64,000 nucleotides of DNA from CAIQPS01 sp963843455 (GTDB taxonomy: Bacteria > Actinomycetota > Thermoleophilia > RBG-16-64-13), in contig CAWJKE010000007.1 in the NCBI GenBank assembly GCA_963843455.1, positions 248,001 to 312,000 of the forward strand, given 5' to 3'. This document shows positions 25,060 to 34,003 of the stretch, piece after piece; positions within the stretch are counted from its first letter, which is position 1, and each line of letters begins with the position of its first letter. The translations under genes were made by a program, and so were the position numbers. The notes beneath the pieces were generated by a model that saw nothing but the letters and a program-made list of their open reading frames with translations, searched no databases and had not been told where the DNA came from.

Positions 25060-27662
25060 ATGGCAGAAGACCGAGCCCCGAACGGCAAGTCGGGCGAGAA
25101 GACGCTCATAAGGGACATCAGCTTCTGCGGGGTGCCGGAAAACGGGTCCAATGCCTCGATGGTGGATGTCAAGGACGGCAAGATCATTCGCATCCGCCCG
25201 ATGCACTACGACTGGAAGTACGACCCCGAGAAGTCCATGAACCCCTGGAAGATGGTAGTGCGGGGGCAGACGTTCGAGCCGAGCATGAAGACGCTCATCC
25301 CGCCCTATTCCATCGCATATAAGAAGCGCGTCTACTCGCCGGCCCGGGTCCGCTATCCCCTCAAGAGGGTGGACTGGGACCCGAACGGCGAGCGCAATCC
25401 GCAGAACCGGGGCACCAGCAAGTACGTTCGTATCTCCTGGGACGAGGCGCTCGACACCATCGTCGGCGAGATGAACCGCATCAAGGAGAAGTACGGCCCG
25501 ACCGCCATCCTCTACCAGTGCGACCAGCACGGCGAGAACAAGGTGGTCCAGGCCTGTCACGGAGCCGGCCGGAAACTTCTGCCGCTGTGGGGTGGCTATA
25601 CCCTCCAGATCCGGCAGCCCGACAGCTGGGAAGGCTGGTGGTGGGGCAGCAAGCACTTCTGGGGATGCGAGCCGGTGGGACAGGGCAAGCAGAGCAACCT
25701 GCTGTACGACGTGGCTAAGAACTGCGAGTTGCTCCTCTTCTGGGGCTGCGACCAGGAGACCACCCCGTGGGGATGGCAGGGCCAACTCCCCAGCCGTTTG
25801 AGCTACTGGTACACCGACCTGGGCATCAAGCAGATCTACGTGTGCCCCGACTTGAACTACGCGGCGGCAGTACACGCCGATCGGTGGATCCCGGTGCTCC
25901 CCAACACGGACGCCGCCCTCTACCTGGCCATCACCTACCAGTGGTTCAAGGACGGCACATACGACAAGGAATACCTCAAGACCCACGCGGTGGGCGTGGA
26001 GGCGTACGAAGCCTACGTCATGGGTGACGAAGACGGTGTTCCGAAGACTCCCGAATGGGCCGCTCCCATCTGCGGCGTCATCGTCGCGAGTCATCAAGGC
26101 CCTGGCGAAAGAATGGGCGTCCAAGCGCACCAGCGTGGTCATCGGCAACGGCGGCCCCGGCATCCGCGGCCCGTACGCCACCGAGCCCGCCCGTCTGCAG
26201 AACATCTGCCTGGCCATGCAGGGCCTGGGCAAGCCGGGCATCAACCAGGTGAAGATGATCGAGTGGGGTCTCTTCGACTTCCCCGATCAGTACGCCCAGC
26301 CCAAACCGTTCCGGGTGCCCAACCTGCGCACCGCATACACCGGCGGCCATCCGTCCGACCTGAACCACCCCTCGCTGCCGAAGACCTTCATACCCAAGGC
26401 TATCCTCGAGGGCGAGTGCGACTGGTGGGGATGCGAGTCCGAGACGGCTCCGCGCGAAGACCAGTTCGTCCACCGGTTCTATCCGGCGGAAGGCTGCTCC
26501 AAGATCCACGCGGTGTGGACCGACTCGCCGTCCTGGATCACCTGCTGGAACTCCGGCAACGACTACGTCCGGGCCATGCAGCATCCCGACATCGAGTTCA
26601 TGTGGGCGCAGCATCCCTGGCTGGAGAACGACGCGCTGCTTGGCCGACATCATCCTCCCGGTGAACACCAAGCTGGAAGAGGACGACATCGCCGGCGACA
26701 TCTTCAGCGGCCAGTACAACCTGCTGTTCCCCGAGCACAAGTGCATCGAGCCTCTCGCTGAGTCCTTCAGCGACTACGAGATCGTCTGCATGTTGGCCGA
26801 TCGTCTGGGCCTGCTCGAGGAATACACCAAGGGCAAGAGCATCCCCGAACTCATCAAGTATGGCTACGAGACGTCCCGCTGCGCGGACCTCATCAGTTGG
26901 GAAGACCTGAACGACAAGGGCTACCTGGTCATCCCGACGGCCGAGAACTGGGAAGATGAGCCGGCCGGGTTCCAGAGGTTCTACGAAGACCCGAAGGCGA
27001 ACCCGCTTACCACCCCCACCGGACTGCTCGAGTTCGAATCGACCGGGCTCAAGGAGAACTTCCCCGACGACCTCGAACGGCCGGCGGTCCCCAAATGGGT
27101 GGCGAAGGGCATCAGCCACGAGGAGACCATCGGGACCGAGCGCGCCAAGAAGTATCCGCTTCTCGTGTGCTCCAACCATCCGCGTTGGAGCGTCCATTCG
27201 CAGCACGAGGACATCACCTGGCTTCGCGAGATCGAGACCTGCAAGATCACCGGTCCGGACGGCTACCAGTACCATCCGGTCTGGCTACACCCGTCGCTGG
27301 CCGAGTCCCGCGGCATCAAGCACGGTGACGTCGTGTCCATCTTCAACGAACGCGGTACCGTCCTCGGCGGCGCGTACGTCACCGAGCGGATCATGCCCGA
27401 AGTGATCTACATCGACCACGGTGCCAAGTGGGACCCCATAGAGCCCGGCGTGATCGACCGCGGCGGCGCCATCAACACCATCGTTCCGGCCAAGACGACC
27501 TCCAAGAACGCGGTGGGCCACGCGGTGAGCGGTTTCCTGGCCGACGTGGAGAAGACCGATCTGGAGGCTCTCAAGCGGAAGTATCCGGAAGCCTTCGCTC
27601 GGCCCTTCCACCCCTGTGCGGGTCCCGGTCTAGACGCGTGCGTTCTGATAGGTGGTGAATGA
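25060..27662 (+). CDS. Third transhydroxylase-type molybdopterin oxidoreductase large subunit, with two +1 frameshifts
   Basis: Three successive reading frames together encode one protein of about 866 residues that aligns along its whole length with the copy at 21488. Frame changes occur near 26080 (an extra A after GVC-GTC, where CGV should continue into SSRVIKALAKEW) and near 26640 (extra base in CTGCTTGGCC, where DALL should continue into ADIILPVNTKLEEDD). Removing one base at each restores the frame exactly. Asp188-Ser189-Trp190 and the DQHGENK segment (His157) match the second copy, not the true transhydroxylase. It pairs with the FeS gene that overlaps its stop. GGGAGGAGG precedes the ATG. 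Confidence 0.8.
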
Positions 27663-28492
27663 TGGGCAAGATCCTGGTGATCAACTACGACATCTGCAAC
27701 GGGTGCTACAACTGCCAGATAGCGTGCAAGGACGAGCACGTGGCCAACGACTGGTCGCCTATCGCCAAACCGCAGCCCGACACCGGCCAGTTCTGGAACA
27801 AGGTGTACGACAACGTGCGGGGCCAGGTACCCAAAGTCAAGATCACCTACGAGCACAGCATCTGCCAGCACTGTGACGACGCCCCGTGCATCAAGTCCTG
27901 CAACGTCAACGCCATCTACAAGCGTGACGACGGGATCGTCATAATCGATCCGAACAGGTGCCGCGGCAACCAGATGTGCCTCACCGCCTGCCCCTACGAG
28001 AACGTCATCTACTTCAACGACGCTCTCAACATCGCTCAGAAGTGCACCTTCTGCGCACACCTGCTTGACGACGGCTGGACCGAGCCCCGGTGCGCGGACG
28101 CCTGCCCGACGGGCGCCTTCACCTTCGGCGACGAGGACGATCCGAAGATCAAGGAGCTGGTCGCCAAGGCCGAGCCGCTCAAGCCGGAACTCGCGGTCAA
28201 ACCACGGGTGTATTACATCGGCAAGCCCAAGAAGTTCATCGCGGGCGCGGTGTTCGACCAGGAAGCCGACGAGTGTCTCGAGGGCGTCAAGGTCACCGCG
28301 ATCAACAACGACACCGGCGACAAGCTGGCTGCCGAGTCCGACAGCTATGGCGACTTCTGGCTGCGCGACCTGAAGAATGGTACCTACACCCTGCTCATCG
28401 AGAAGTCCGGCTACCTGGCGCAGAAGGTCGGCCCGGTGGACGTGACCAAGAAGGATATCAACGTCGGCGACGTCGCCATGTGGAAGGCGTAG
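27659..28492 (+). CDS. Iron-sulfur small subunit partnering the third molybdoenzyme
   Basis: The 277-residue protein has ferredoxin motifs CNGCYNCQIAC (complete C-x2-C-x2-C-x3-C), CQHCDDAPCIKSC, MCLTACPYENVIYF, KCTFCAH and RCADACP, then a CnaB/transthyretin-like C-terminal domain (ECLEGVKVTAINNDTGDKL ... NGTYTLLIEKSGYLAQKV). It is the same architecture as the transhydroxylase beta subunit at 20479 but has a full set of Cys in the first cluster. The ATG at 27659 overlaps the large-subunit stop; the next ATG (27662) is better spaced from GGTGG. It could also serve the orphan large subunit at 21488. Confidence 0.9.
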   Translation: MMGKILVINYDICNGCYNCQIACKDEHVANDWSPIAKPQPDTGQFWNKVYDNVRGQVPKVKITYEHSICQHCDDAPCIKSCNVNAIYKRDDGIVIIDPNRCRGNQMCLTACPYENVIYFNDALNIAQKCTFCAHLLDDGWTEPRCADACPTGAFTFGDEDDPKIKELVAKAEPLKPELAVKPRVYYIGKPKKFIAGAVFDQEADECLEGVKVTAINNDTGDKLAAESDSYGDFWLRDLKNGTYTLLIEKSGYLAQKVGPVDVTKKDINVGDVAMWKA

Positions 28493-28531
28493 ACCTGCCG
28501 GCCTGGGCAAAACGGGTCTGTATGACCGATG

Positions 28532-28578
28532 AACAGCTGGGGGTCCGCCCCGTGGGGCGGACCCCCGCCTTGCTGTTT
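28532..28578 (+). terminator. Terminator after the third molybdoenzyme operon
   Basis: A 12-bp G+C-rich stem (28539-28550 with 28555-28566, loop CGTG) is extended by an outer AACAGC/GCTGTT pairing. A short T run follows. It isolates the molybdoenzyme operon from the RidA gene, whose own promoter must lie in the remaining 40 bases or read through. Confidence 0.65.
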
Positions 28579-28615
28579 CGGCAGCTTAAGGCCCATGGGG
28601 AGGAGGAAGCGACAG

Positions 28616-29044
28616 ATGAGCGTCAAGATCGAGCATGTCGAATGGCCCGACCGGCCCGACGTCATGATGCCGTACTCGCCGGCCATCAAGGTCACCGGCG
28701 GGAGCATCCTTTTCTTCGCGGGTGTGACGGCCGCGCCCGTCTATCACAGCCACCCTCACATCGCTGCTGAGTTCGACGACATTCCGCCCGACATGCTCAC
28801 CCAAGCGCGCCTGACGATGGAGAACCTCAGGAAGTCGGTCGAGGCCGCTGGTGGCACGCTTGGGAACGTCGTCCACTGCAAACGCTTCCTCACCAACCTC
28901 GATCTGCAAGACGACCTCAACACGGTGTGGAACGAGTATATGGGTCGATACAAGCCGACCTCGACCACCGTCCAGGTGCAGCGCCTGGCCACCGACCCGC
29001 GCTGCCTGGTAGAGATCGACGCCATAGCGGTCGTCGATGAGTAA
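28616..29044 (+). CDS. RidA/YjgF-family protein
   Basis: The 142-residue protein has the Rid fold: ILFFAGVTAAP, the interface QARLTMENLRKSVEAAGGTLGNVVHCKRFLTNL and the C-terminal PTSTTVQVQRLATDPRCLVEIDAIA. The Arg that binds the carboxylate of imine or 2-oxoacid ligands in RidA proper appears to be in the CLVEID region replaced by Cys, which suggests a non-archetypal Rid subgroup. Such proteins hydrolyse reactive imines or ring-opened carbamates, or bind pathway intermediates. GGGGAGGAGG precedes this ATG strongly; a longer frame upstream covers the terminator and is rejected. Confidence 0.85.
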   Translation: MSVKIEHVEWPDRPDVMMPYSPAIKVTGGSILFFAGVTAAPVYHSHPHIAAEFDDIPPDMLTQARLTMENLRKSVEAAGGTLGNVVHCKRFLTNLDLQDDLNTVWNEYMGRYKPTSTTVQVQRLATDPRCLVEIDAIAVVDE

Positions 29045-29053
29045 GGAGTGATT

Positions 29054-29848
29054 ATGCGTTTCATAGACGCTCACCTGCACACCGACATGATCGAGGACAA
29101 GCAGCTCCAGAAGCTGGTCATGATGGGCATGGAGGCGGCGGTCGTCCCCAGCCCGCACATGTTCCTGGGCAGCCGCGACGCGGATGCGGTGCTGCTTTTG
29201 TGGGAGCGGTTTCTGGGCATGGAGACGACAACAGCGAAGACACTCGGCTTCGAACTCTTCACCAGCCTGTCCGTGCCCTTCTTCGGCGTCAACCGGGCGG
29301 ACACTGAGAAATGTCTGGCCAAACTGCCCGAGTTTCTCGACAACGAACGGGTCGTGGCCCTCGGGGAGATCGGCCTCGACACGGCCACTGAGTACGAGAA
29401 GGACCTCTTTCGGGAGCACCTGCGGCTCGCGAAGGCGCACGATCTTCCCGTGATCCTTCACACTCCCATCCGGCTGGCTCCCCAAGGCAAGACCGTGCTT
29501 CCTCAGGTGTTCGACATCATCAAGGAAGAGGGCTTCCCCGTAGAGCGCTGTGTTTTCGATCACGCCGGGGAGGAGTCGTTGGAGTACCGGGCAAAGACCG
29601 GGGGCATGGTCGGCCTGTCCATCTGTTGGGACAAGATGCCGCCCGAGCCCGCGGCCCGCTACGTCATCGATCACCCGGAGATGCGCGACAAGATCATCAT
29701 CAACTCAGAACTGGGCGGCGAGGGGAACGACTACTTCATGGTGCCGCGGGTCATGTTGGCAATGAAGTTGTTCGGCCTCGACAAGGCCGCCATCGACAAA
29801 GTCTGTTACCAAAACCCAAGGGACTTTTTTCACCTCCCGGTCGAGTGA
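29054..29848 (+). CDS. TatD-like amidohydrolase-superfamily metal-dependent hydrolase
   Basis: The 264-residue TIM-barrel protein starts with the metal motif FIDAHLHTD (HxH). It continues with VVALGEIGLD (metal Glu), LPVILHTPI (His) and CVFDHAGEES (His), the arrangement seen in TatD-type and related hydrolases. The later Asp normally completing the site is probably in NSELGGEGND. It is not a typical TatD nuclease in sequence and may hydrolyse a small-molecule intermediate. Start chosen at ATG 29054, 5 bases after AAGGAG; the stop of RidA is 9 bases upstream, so both form one unit. Confidence 0.8.
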   Translation: MRFIDAHLHTDMIEDKQLQKLVMMGMEAAVVPSPHMFLGSRDADAVLLLWERFLGMETTTAKTLGFELFTSLSVPFFGVNRADTEKCLAKLPEFLDNERVVALGEIGLDTATEYEKDLFREHLRLAKAHDLPVILHTPIRLAPQGKTVLPQVFDIIKEEGFPVERCVFDHAGEESLEYRAKTGGMVGLSICWDKMPPEPAARYVIDHPEMRDKIIINSELGGEGNDYFMVPRVMLAMKLFGLDKAAIDKVCYQNPRDFFHLPVE

Positions 29849-29989
29849 CGGGACCGGGCGAGATAGAGCGACAGTGGCAACAGGGAGTTCGGGACGTGGA
29901 AAGGGGGCGGTACGGGGGGTCAGACAGTGATCGGACGTATTCTCCAACGCGTGCTCTAAGTAAAGGTAATCAATCCCTAGGAGGGGACG

Positions 29990-31456
29990 ATGTCAGAAAA
30001 GGATGAAGGGCTGCTGAAGGCTTCAGTCAGCCGCCGCGAGTTCCTCAAAGTCGCCGGTGTCGCGGGTGCGACGATCGGTGTTGCCGGCGGCCTGGGCGGT
30101 CTTCTCGCCGCCTGCGGCAGCACCGAGGAATCGACCACCACTACCGCCGGCGGGGCTACCACCACAGCAGGCGGCGCCACCACCACGACCGCCGCGGGCG
30201 CGACCACTACCGTCAGCGCCGGCGCCGAGATGGGCCGCGAAGTCAAGATCGGCTTCGTCACGCCTCAGACCGGGGGACTGGCCTCATTCGGCGTGCCCGA
30301 CAAGTACTGCGTAGAGAGGGCGAAGGAAGCCATCGGCGAGGGCGTCGTCTGCGGCGACGGCAAGAAGCATCCGGTCACGATCGTCATCAAGGACACCCAA
30401 TCTGACGGGGCCCGCGCCGCCCAGGTAACGGGCGACCTGATCAACAACGACAAGGTGGATATTGTTACGGCCGCTTCCACGCCCGACACCGTAAACCCGG
30501 TTGCGGACCAGGCTGAGGCGGGCGGAACGCCCTGTGTCACGAACGACTGCCCGTGGCAGCCATTTATTGGTGGCCGCGCCAATAACGACCTGACCAAGGT
30601 GTTCAAGTGGACTTACCACACCTTCTGGGGTCTGGAAGACGTCCAGGCGACGTTCCTCGATATGTGGAGTCAGGTGCCAAACAACAAGGTCGTCGGCGCC
30701 ATGTACCCCAACGACGCCGACGGCAACGCGTGGCTCCCCGGTTGGGAACCCGTGTATGCTCCGGCCGGCCTCACCGCGGTCGTACCCAGCCAGTACCAGG
30801 TCGGGACCGAAGACTTCACCAGCCAGATCGCCGAGTTCAAGAAGGCCGGCGCGGAGATCGGCATGGGCGTGTTCATCCCGCCGGACTTCACCAACTTCTG
30901 GAAGCAGGCCATCCAGCAGGGCTGGAAGCCTAAACTGGCTACGTACGCCAAAGCGCTACTGTTCCCGCAGTCTGTGGAAGCGCTCGGGCCTATCGCCAAC
31001 AACCTGACCACCGAGGTGTGGTGGACTCCCAACCATCCGTTCACCTCCTCGCTGCTGGGCGAGACCTGCAAGCAGTTCGCCGACAAGTTCACGGCGGCAA
31101 ACGACAACGCTCAGTGGACTCAGCCGCTGCTCCACTTCATCGTCTTCGAGATGGCGATCGACGCTCTGAAGCGGGCCACCAGCGTGGACGACAAGGAAGC
31201 CATCATCACCGCAGTCAAGACGACCAAGCTCGACACCATCGGCGGCCCGATCGACTTCACCGCCCCAATCGTGGGGGCGAAGCCGCCGTTCCAGGTCGGC
31301 CCCTGTCACATCGTCGAGAACGTCTACAAGACCCCCCTCGTGGGTGGTCAGTGGCGGACAGGAACCACCTATCCGTTCGACCTCACGATCGTGAGTACAG
31401 CGGCTGCCAAGGATCTGAGCATCCCGGTTCAAGACACGGTGAAAGAGTACGTCTAG
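29990..31456 (+). CDS. ABC transporter substrate-binding lipoprotein (Liv/amide type)
   Basis: The 488-residue protein has a twin-arginine signal (SRREFLKVAG) ending in a lipobox (LLAAC, Cys about 38), then a Thr/Ala/Gly-rich linker and a periplasmic-binding domain of the branched-chain amino acid family (VKIGFVTPQTGGLASFGVPDKY). It should be exported folded and anchored on the outer face of the membrane. Such receptors often bind aromatic acids in degraders. It lies next to the other importer genes, separated by a strong terminator that would allow higher receptor expression. AGGAGGGG lies before the ATG. The preceding gap (29849-29989) has no gene. Confidence 0.92.
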   Translation: MSEKDEGLLKASVSRREFLKVAGVAGATIGVAGGLGGLLAACGSTEESTTTTAGGATTTAGGATTTTAAGATTTVSAGAEMGREVKIGFVTPQTGGLASFGVPDKYCVERAKEAIGEGVVCGDGKKHPVTIVIKDTQSDGARAAQVTGDLINNDKVDIVTAASTPDTVNPVADQAEAGGTPCVTNDCPWQPFIGGRANNDLTKVFKWTYHTFWGLEDVQATFLDMWSQVPNNKVVGAMYPNDADGNAWLPGWEPVYAPAGLTAVVPSQYQVGTEDFTSQIAEFKKAGAEIGMGVFIPPDFTNFWKQAIQQGWKPKLATYAKALLFPQSVEALGPIANNLTTEVWWTPNHPFTSSLLGETCKQFADKFTAANDNAQWTQPLLHFIVFEMAIDALKRATSVDDKEAIITAVKTTKLDTIGGPIDFTAPIVGAKPPFQVGPCHIVENVYKTPLVGGQWRTGTTYPFDLTIVSTAAAKDLSIPVQDTVKEYV

Positions 31457-31488
31457 GCAAGCTGTCGCGGAGTTCTAAGCATTGTGAC

Positions 31489-31526
31489 GGGCTGCCGCGC
31501 GGGAGACCGCGCGGCAGCCCTGTTTT
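31489..31526 (+). terminator. Rho-independent terminator after the receptor gene
   Basis: A perfect 14-bp stem (31489-31502 with 31507-31520) with GAGA tetraloop is followed by TGTTTT. The rest of the gap to 31707 shows a TTGACC -35-like element near 31575 and no gene. Confidence 0.85.
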
Positions 31527-31707
31527 GGCGCGACGAACGGGGTATTCGAGGGCCGTTTCGCGGCTGGTTTTTCTTGACCTGAGGCGGCGTCGTATGAAAT
31601 GCTGTGTGACTGCATGCTGGGACCATTCCGGGACGGGCCCTGCGAATTAGAAAGTACACAGGGAAGGAAGGAAGGGGGACTGGGATGACGCATGGAGGTG
31701 GTTCCAC

Positions 31708-32433
31708 TTGACGGTAGCTCTTGAAACCCAAGGCCTTCGGAAGTCTTTCGGAGGGGTCTTGGTCATAGACGACTTGAGCATCAGTGTCGACGAGGGAGAA
31801 GCGCTCGGCATCGTCGGACCCAACGGGGCGGGCAAGACCACCTGGTTCAACCTCATCACAGGCGCGGTCCATGCCGACGCCGGCAAGGTAGTGTTCGGCG
31901 ACAAGGACATCACCCACCTCTCCAAGCACGAGCGATGCCGTCAGGGCATCGGCCGCACGTTCCAGATCCCCAAGCCGTTCTCGGGGATGACCGTGTTCGA
32001 GAACGTCCTGGTGGGAGCCACCCACGGTCGTAACCAGCGGGAAAGGGCCTCCTACGAGCACTGCGTGGACATCCTGGAAACGACCGGGCTGGACAAGAAG
32101 ATAAACGTCCTGGCGGGGTCGCTCACCCTGCTCGAACGCAAGCGCCTCGAGCTGGCTCGGGCATTGGCGACCGACCCGAAGTTGCTGCTGCTGGACGAGA
32201 TCGCCGGCGGCCTCACCGAGGCCGAGGTACAGGAACTCCTTGAAGAGATCCGCAAGCTGAGGGCGACCGGGATCACCATCGTGTGGATCGAGCACATCGT
32301 TCACGCTCTTCTCGCGGTGGTCGACCGCATCACAGTCATCCAGTTCGGACGAAAGCTGTGCGAAGGCGATCCGCACGAGGTCATGAACAGCCAGGAGGTC
32401 CAGGCCTGCTACATGGGAGGGACGCCGGCATGA
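31708..32433 (+). CDS. Branched-chain-type ABC transporter ATP-binding protein (LivG-like)
   Basis: The 241-residue ATPase has Walker A GPNGAGKTT, the LivG hallmark GIGRTFQIPKPFSGMTVFENVLVGA, a degenerate signature AGSLTLLERKRLELARAL, Walker B LLLLDEIAGGLTEAE and the switch His in VWIEHIVHAL. The Q-loop and D-loop are present. The start is a TTG 7 bases after GGAGGTG. It powers import by the membrane pair encoded downstream and overlaps the LivF-like gene by four bases. Confidence 0.92.
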   Translation: MTVALETQGLRKSFGGVLVIDDLSISVDEGEALGIVGPNGAGKTTWFNLITGAVHADAGKVVFGDKDITHLSKHERCRQGIGRTFQIPKPFSGMTVFENVLVGATHGRNQRERASYEHCVDILETTGLDKKINVLAGSLTLLERKRLELARALATDPKLLLLDEIAGGLTEAEVQELLEEIRKLRATGITIVWIEHIVHALLAVVDRITVIQFGRKLCEGDPHEVMNSQEVQACYMGGTPA

Positions 32434-33128
32434 GCCTTCTTGAGATCGAAGACGCCAGCGTCTACTACGAGGATTTCCAGGCTCTCTACGATCTCAACAT
32501 CAAGATCGACGAGGGCGAGATCTTCGCCTGCATCGGCGCCAACGGCGCCGGCAAGTCGACGATGTTGAAGACCGTGGCCGGCGTGCTCGTGCCCCGGAGG
32601 GGCCGCATCCTCTTCGACGGCCAGCCGATCGACCACATACCCACCTACAAGCGGGTGGAGATCGGCATCTCCTCGGTACCCGAAGGCCGCAGGGTGTTCC
32701 CGAGCCTCACCGTGCACGAGAACCTCATCATCGGCGCCTATCGAAACCGCAAGGGCCCTTGGACGACCGACACTATCTACGAGCTTTTCCCGCTGCTTCA
32801 ACCTTTGAAGAAACGCCAGGCGGCGGGGCTCTCGGGCGGCGAGCAGCAGGCGCTGGCCATCGGCCGGGCGCTGATGGCCAATCCCCGTCTGATCCTCATG
32901 GACGAGGTCTCGCTGGGTCTCGCCCCGGTGGTCATCAAGCGCATCTACGACTCGTTTCCCACCCTTATTTCCAACGGCACGACGATCCTGGTGGTAGAGC
33001 AGGACGTACAGCACGTGCTCACCGTGGCCAGCCACGTAGCCTGTTTCCTTGAGGGGCGCATAGCGCTCCAGGGTCGGCCCTCGGAGCTGACCAACGAACA
33101 GATAACCGCGGCCTACTTCGGAGTATAG
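32430..33128 (+). CDS. Branched-chain-type ABC transporter ATP-binding protein (LivF-like)
   Basis: The second ATPase (232 residues) has Walker A GANGAGKST, the LivF-typical SVPEGRRVFPSLTVHENL, signature LSGGEQQALAIGRALM, Walker B LILMDEVSLGLAP and switch His replaced by VVEQDV as is usual in LivF. The start is the ATGA overlap with the LivG-like gene; a longer in-frame extension runs through that gene and is not real. It forms a heterodimer with the LivG-like subunit. Confidence 0.92.
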   Translation: MSLLEIEDASVYYEDFQALYDLNIKIDEGEIFACIGANGAGKSTMLKTVAGVLVPRRGRILFDGQPIDHIPTYKRVEIGISSVPEGRRVFPSLTVHENLIIGAYRNRKGPWTTDTIYELFPLLQPLKKRQAAGLSGGEQQALAIGRALMANPRLILMDEVSLGLAPVVIKRIYDSFPTLISNGTTILVVEQDVQHVLTVASHVACFLEGRIALQGRPSELTNEQITAAYFGV

Positions 33129-33130
33129 AC

Positions 33131-34003
33131 ATGGACTGGTTAAATGCTGCTGTCCAGGGCATCCTCCTAGGCGGCCTCTATTCTCTCTTTGCGGTCGGCC
33201 TCTCGTTGGTGTTCGGCACCATGCGGCTCACCAACCTCGCTCACGGCGACTTGACCATCCTTCCGGCGTACGTCGCCCTGATGCTCGTCAACGCCTTCCA
33301 ATTCAACCCGTTCTATTCCATCCCGATCACAATGGTGATCATGTTCATCGTCGGTTACCTACTGCAGAGTGGACTACTGAACTTCGTCGTTGGCAGGGGT
33401 GATGTCGCCGGGGTGATCGTGACCTTCGGGCTCTCCATGGTGATCCAGAACGGCTTGCTGCTCGCGTTCACCGCCAACTCGCAAGGTCTCGACGCGGGAA
33501 GGGTCGAGAACCTCAGCATCAAGATCAACGACAGGCTCGCAGTCGGTTGGCTTCCCCTGATCATCTTCCTCATGGCGATCGTCGTCATCACCGTACTTCA
33601 GGTCTACATGGGGCGGACCAAGATGGGCCGCGCGTTCCGCGCTGTCTCCGATGACACGGAAGCGGCTCGCTTGATGGGCATCAACACCAAGCATATCTGG
33701 GCCATGGCCATGGGCGTCGCGCTTCTGATCGGCGCCATCGGAGGCGTGATGATGGGCATCCGCACCACGTTCGACCCGCTCCTCGGTAGCCAGCGCCTCA
33801 TATTCGCCTTCGAGGCGGTCATCATCGGAGGTATGGGCTCGGCCTGGGGCACCCTCCTCGGAGGCATCATCCTCGGGCTCTCTCAAACCCTGGGGGCCCA
33901 GGCGTTCGGCTCGGCGTGGTCGATACTCGTAGGGCATATGGTCTTCGTGATCGTCCTCGCCTTTAGACCGCAAGGCCTGCTGCCAAAGACGGTGACGGCA
34001 TGA
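33131..34003 (+). CDS. Branched-chain-type ABC transporter permease (LivH-like)
   Basis: A 290-residue integral membrane protein with about eight hydrophobic helices. It has the LivH features LLGGLYSLFAVGLSLVFGTMRLTNLAHGD at the N-terminus and the EAA-like cytoplasmic loop GRAFRAVSDDTEAARLMGIN. The closing FRPQGLLPK is typical. Two bases separate it from the preceding stop, and its own stop overlaps the next permease. Confidence 0.92.
   Translation: MDWLNAAVQGILLGGLYSLFAVGLSLVFGTMRLTNLAHGDLTILPAYVALMLVNAFQFNPFYSIPITMVIMFIVGYLLQSGLLNFVVGRGDVAGVIVTFGLSMVIQNGLLLAFTANSQGLDAGRVENLSIKINDRLAVGWLPLIIFLMAIVVITVLQVYMGRTKMGRAFRAVSDDTEAARLMGINTKHIWAMAMGVALLIGAIGGVMMGIRTTFDPLLGSQRLIFAFEAVIIGGMGSAWGTLLGGIILGLSQTLGAQAFGSAWSILVGHMVFVIVLAFRPQGLLPKTVTA

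Noticed and set aside
30120..30240. ACC/GGC-rich repeats in the receptor gene as a tandem repeat locus
   Set aside because: They are in frame and encode a Thr/Ala/Gly linker after the lipobox, a common feature of exported receptors.
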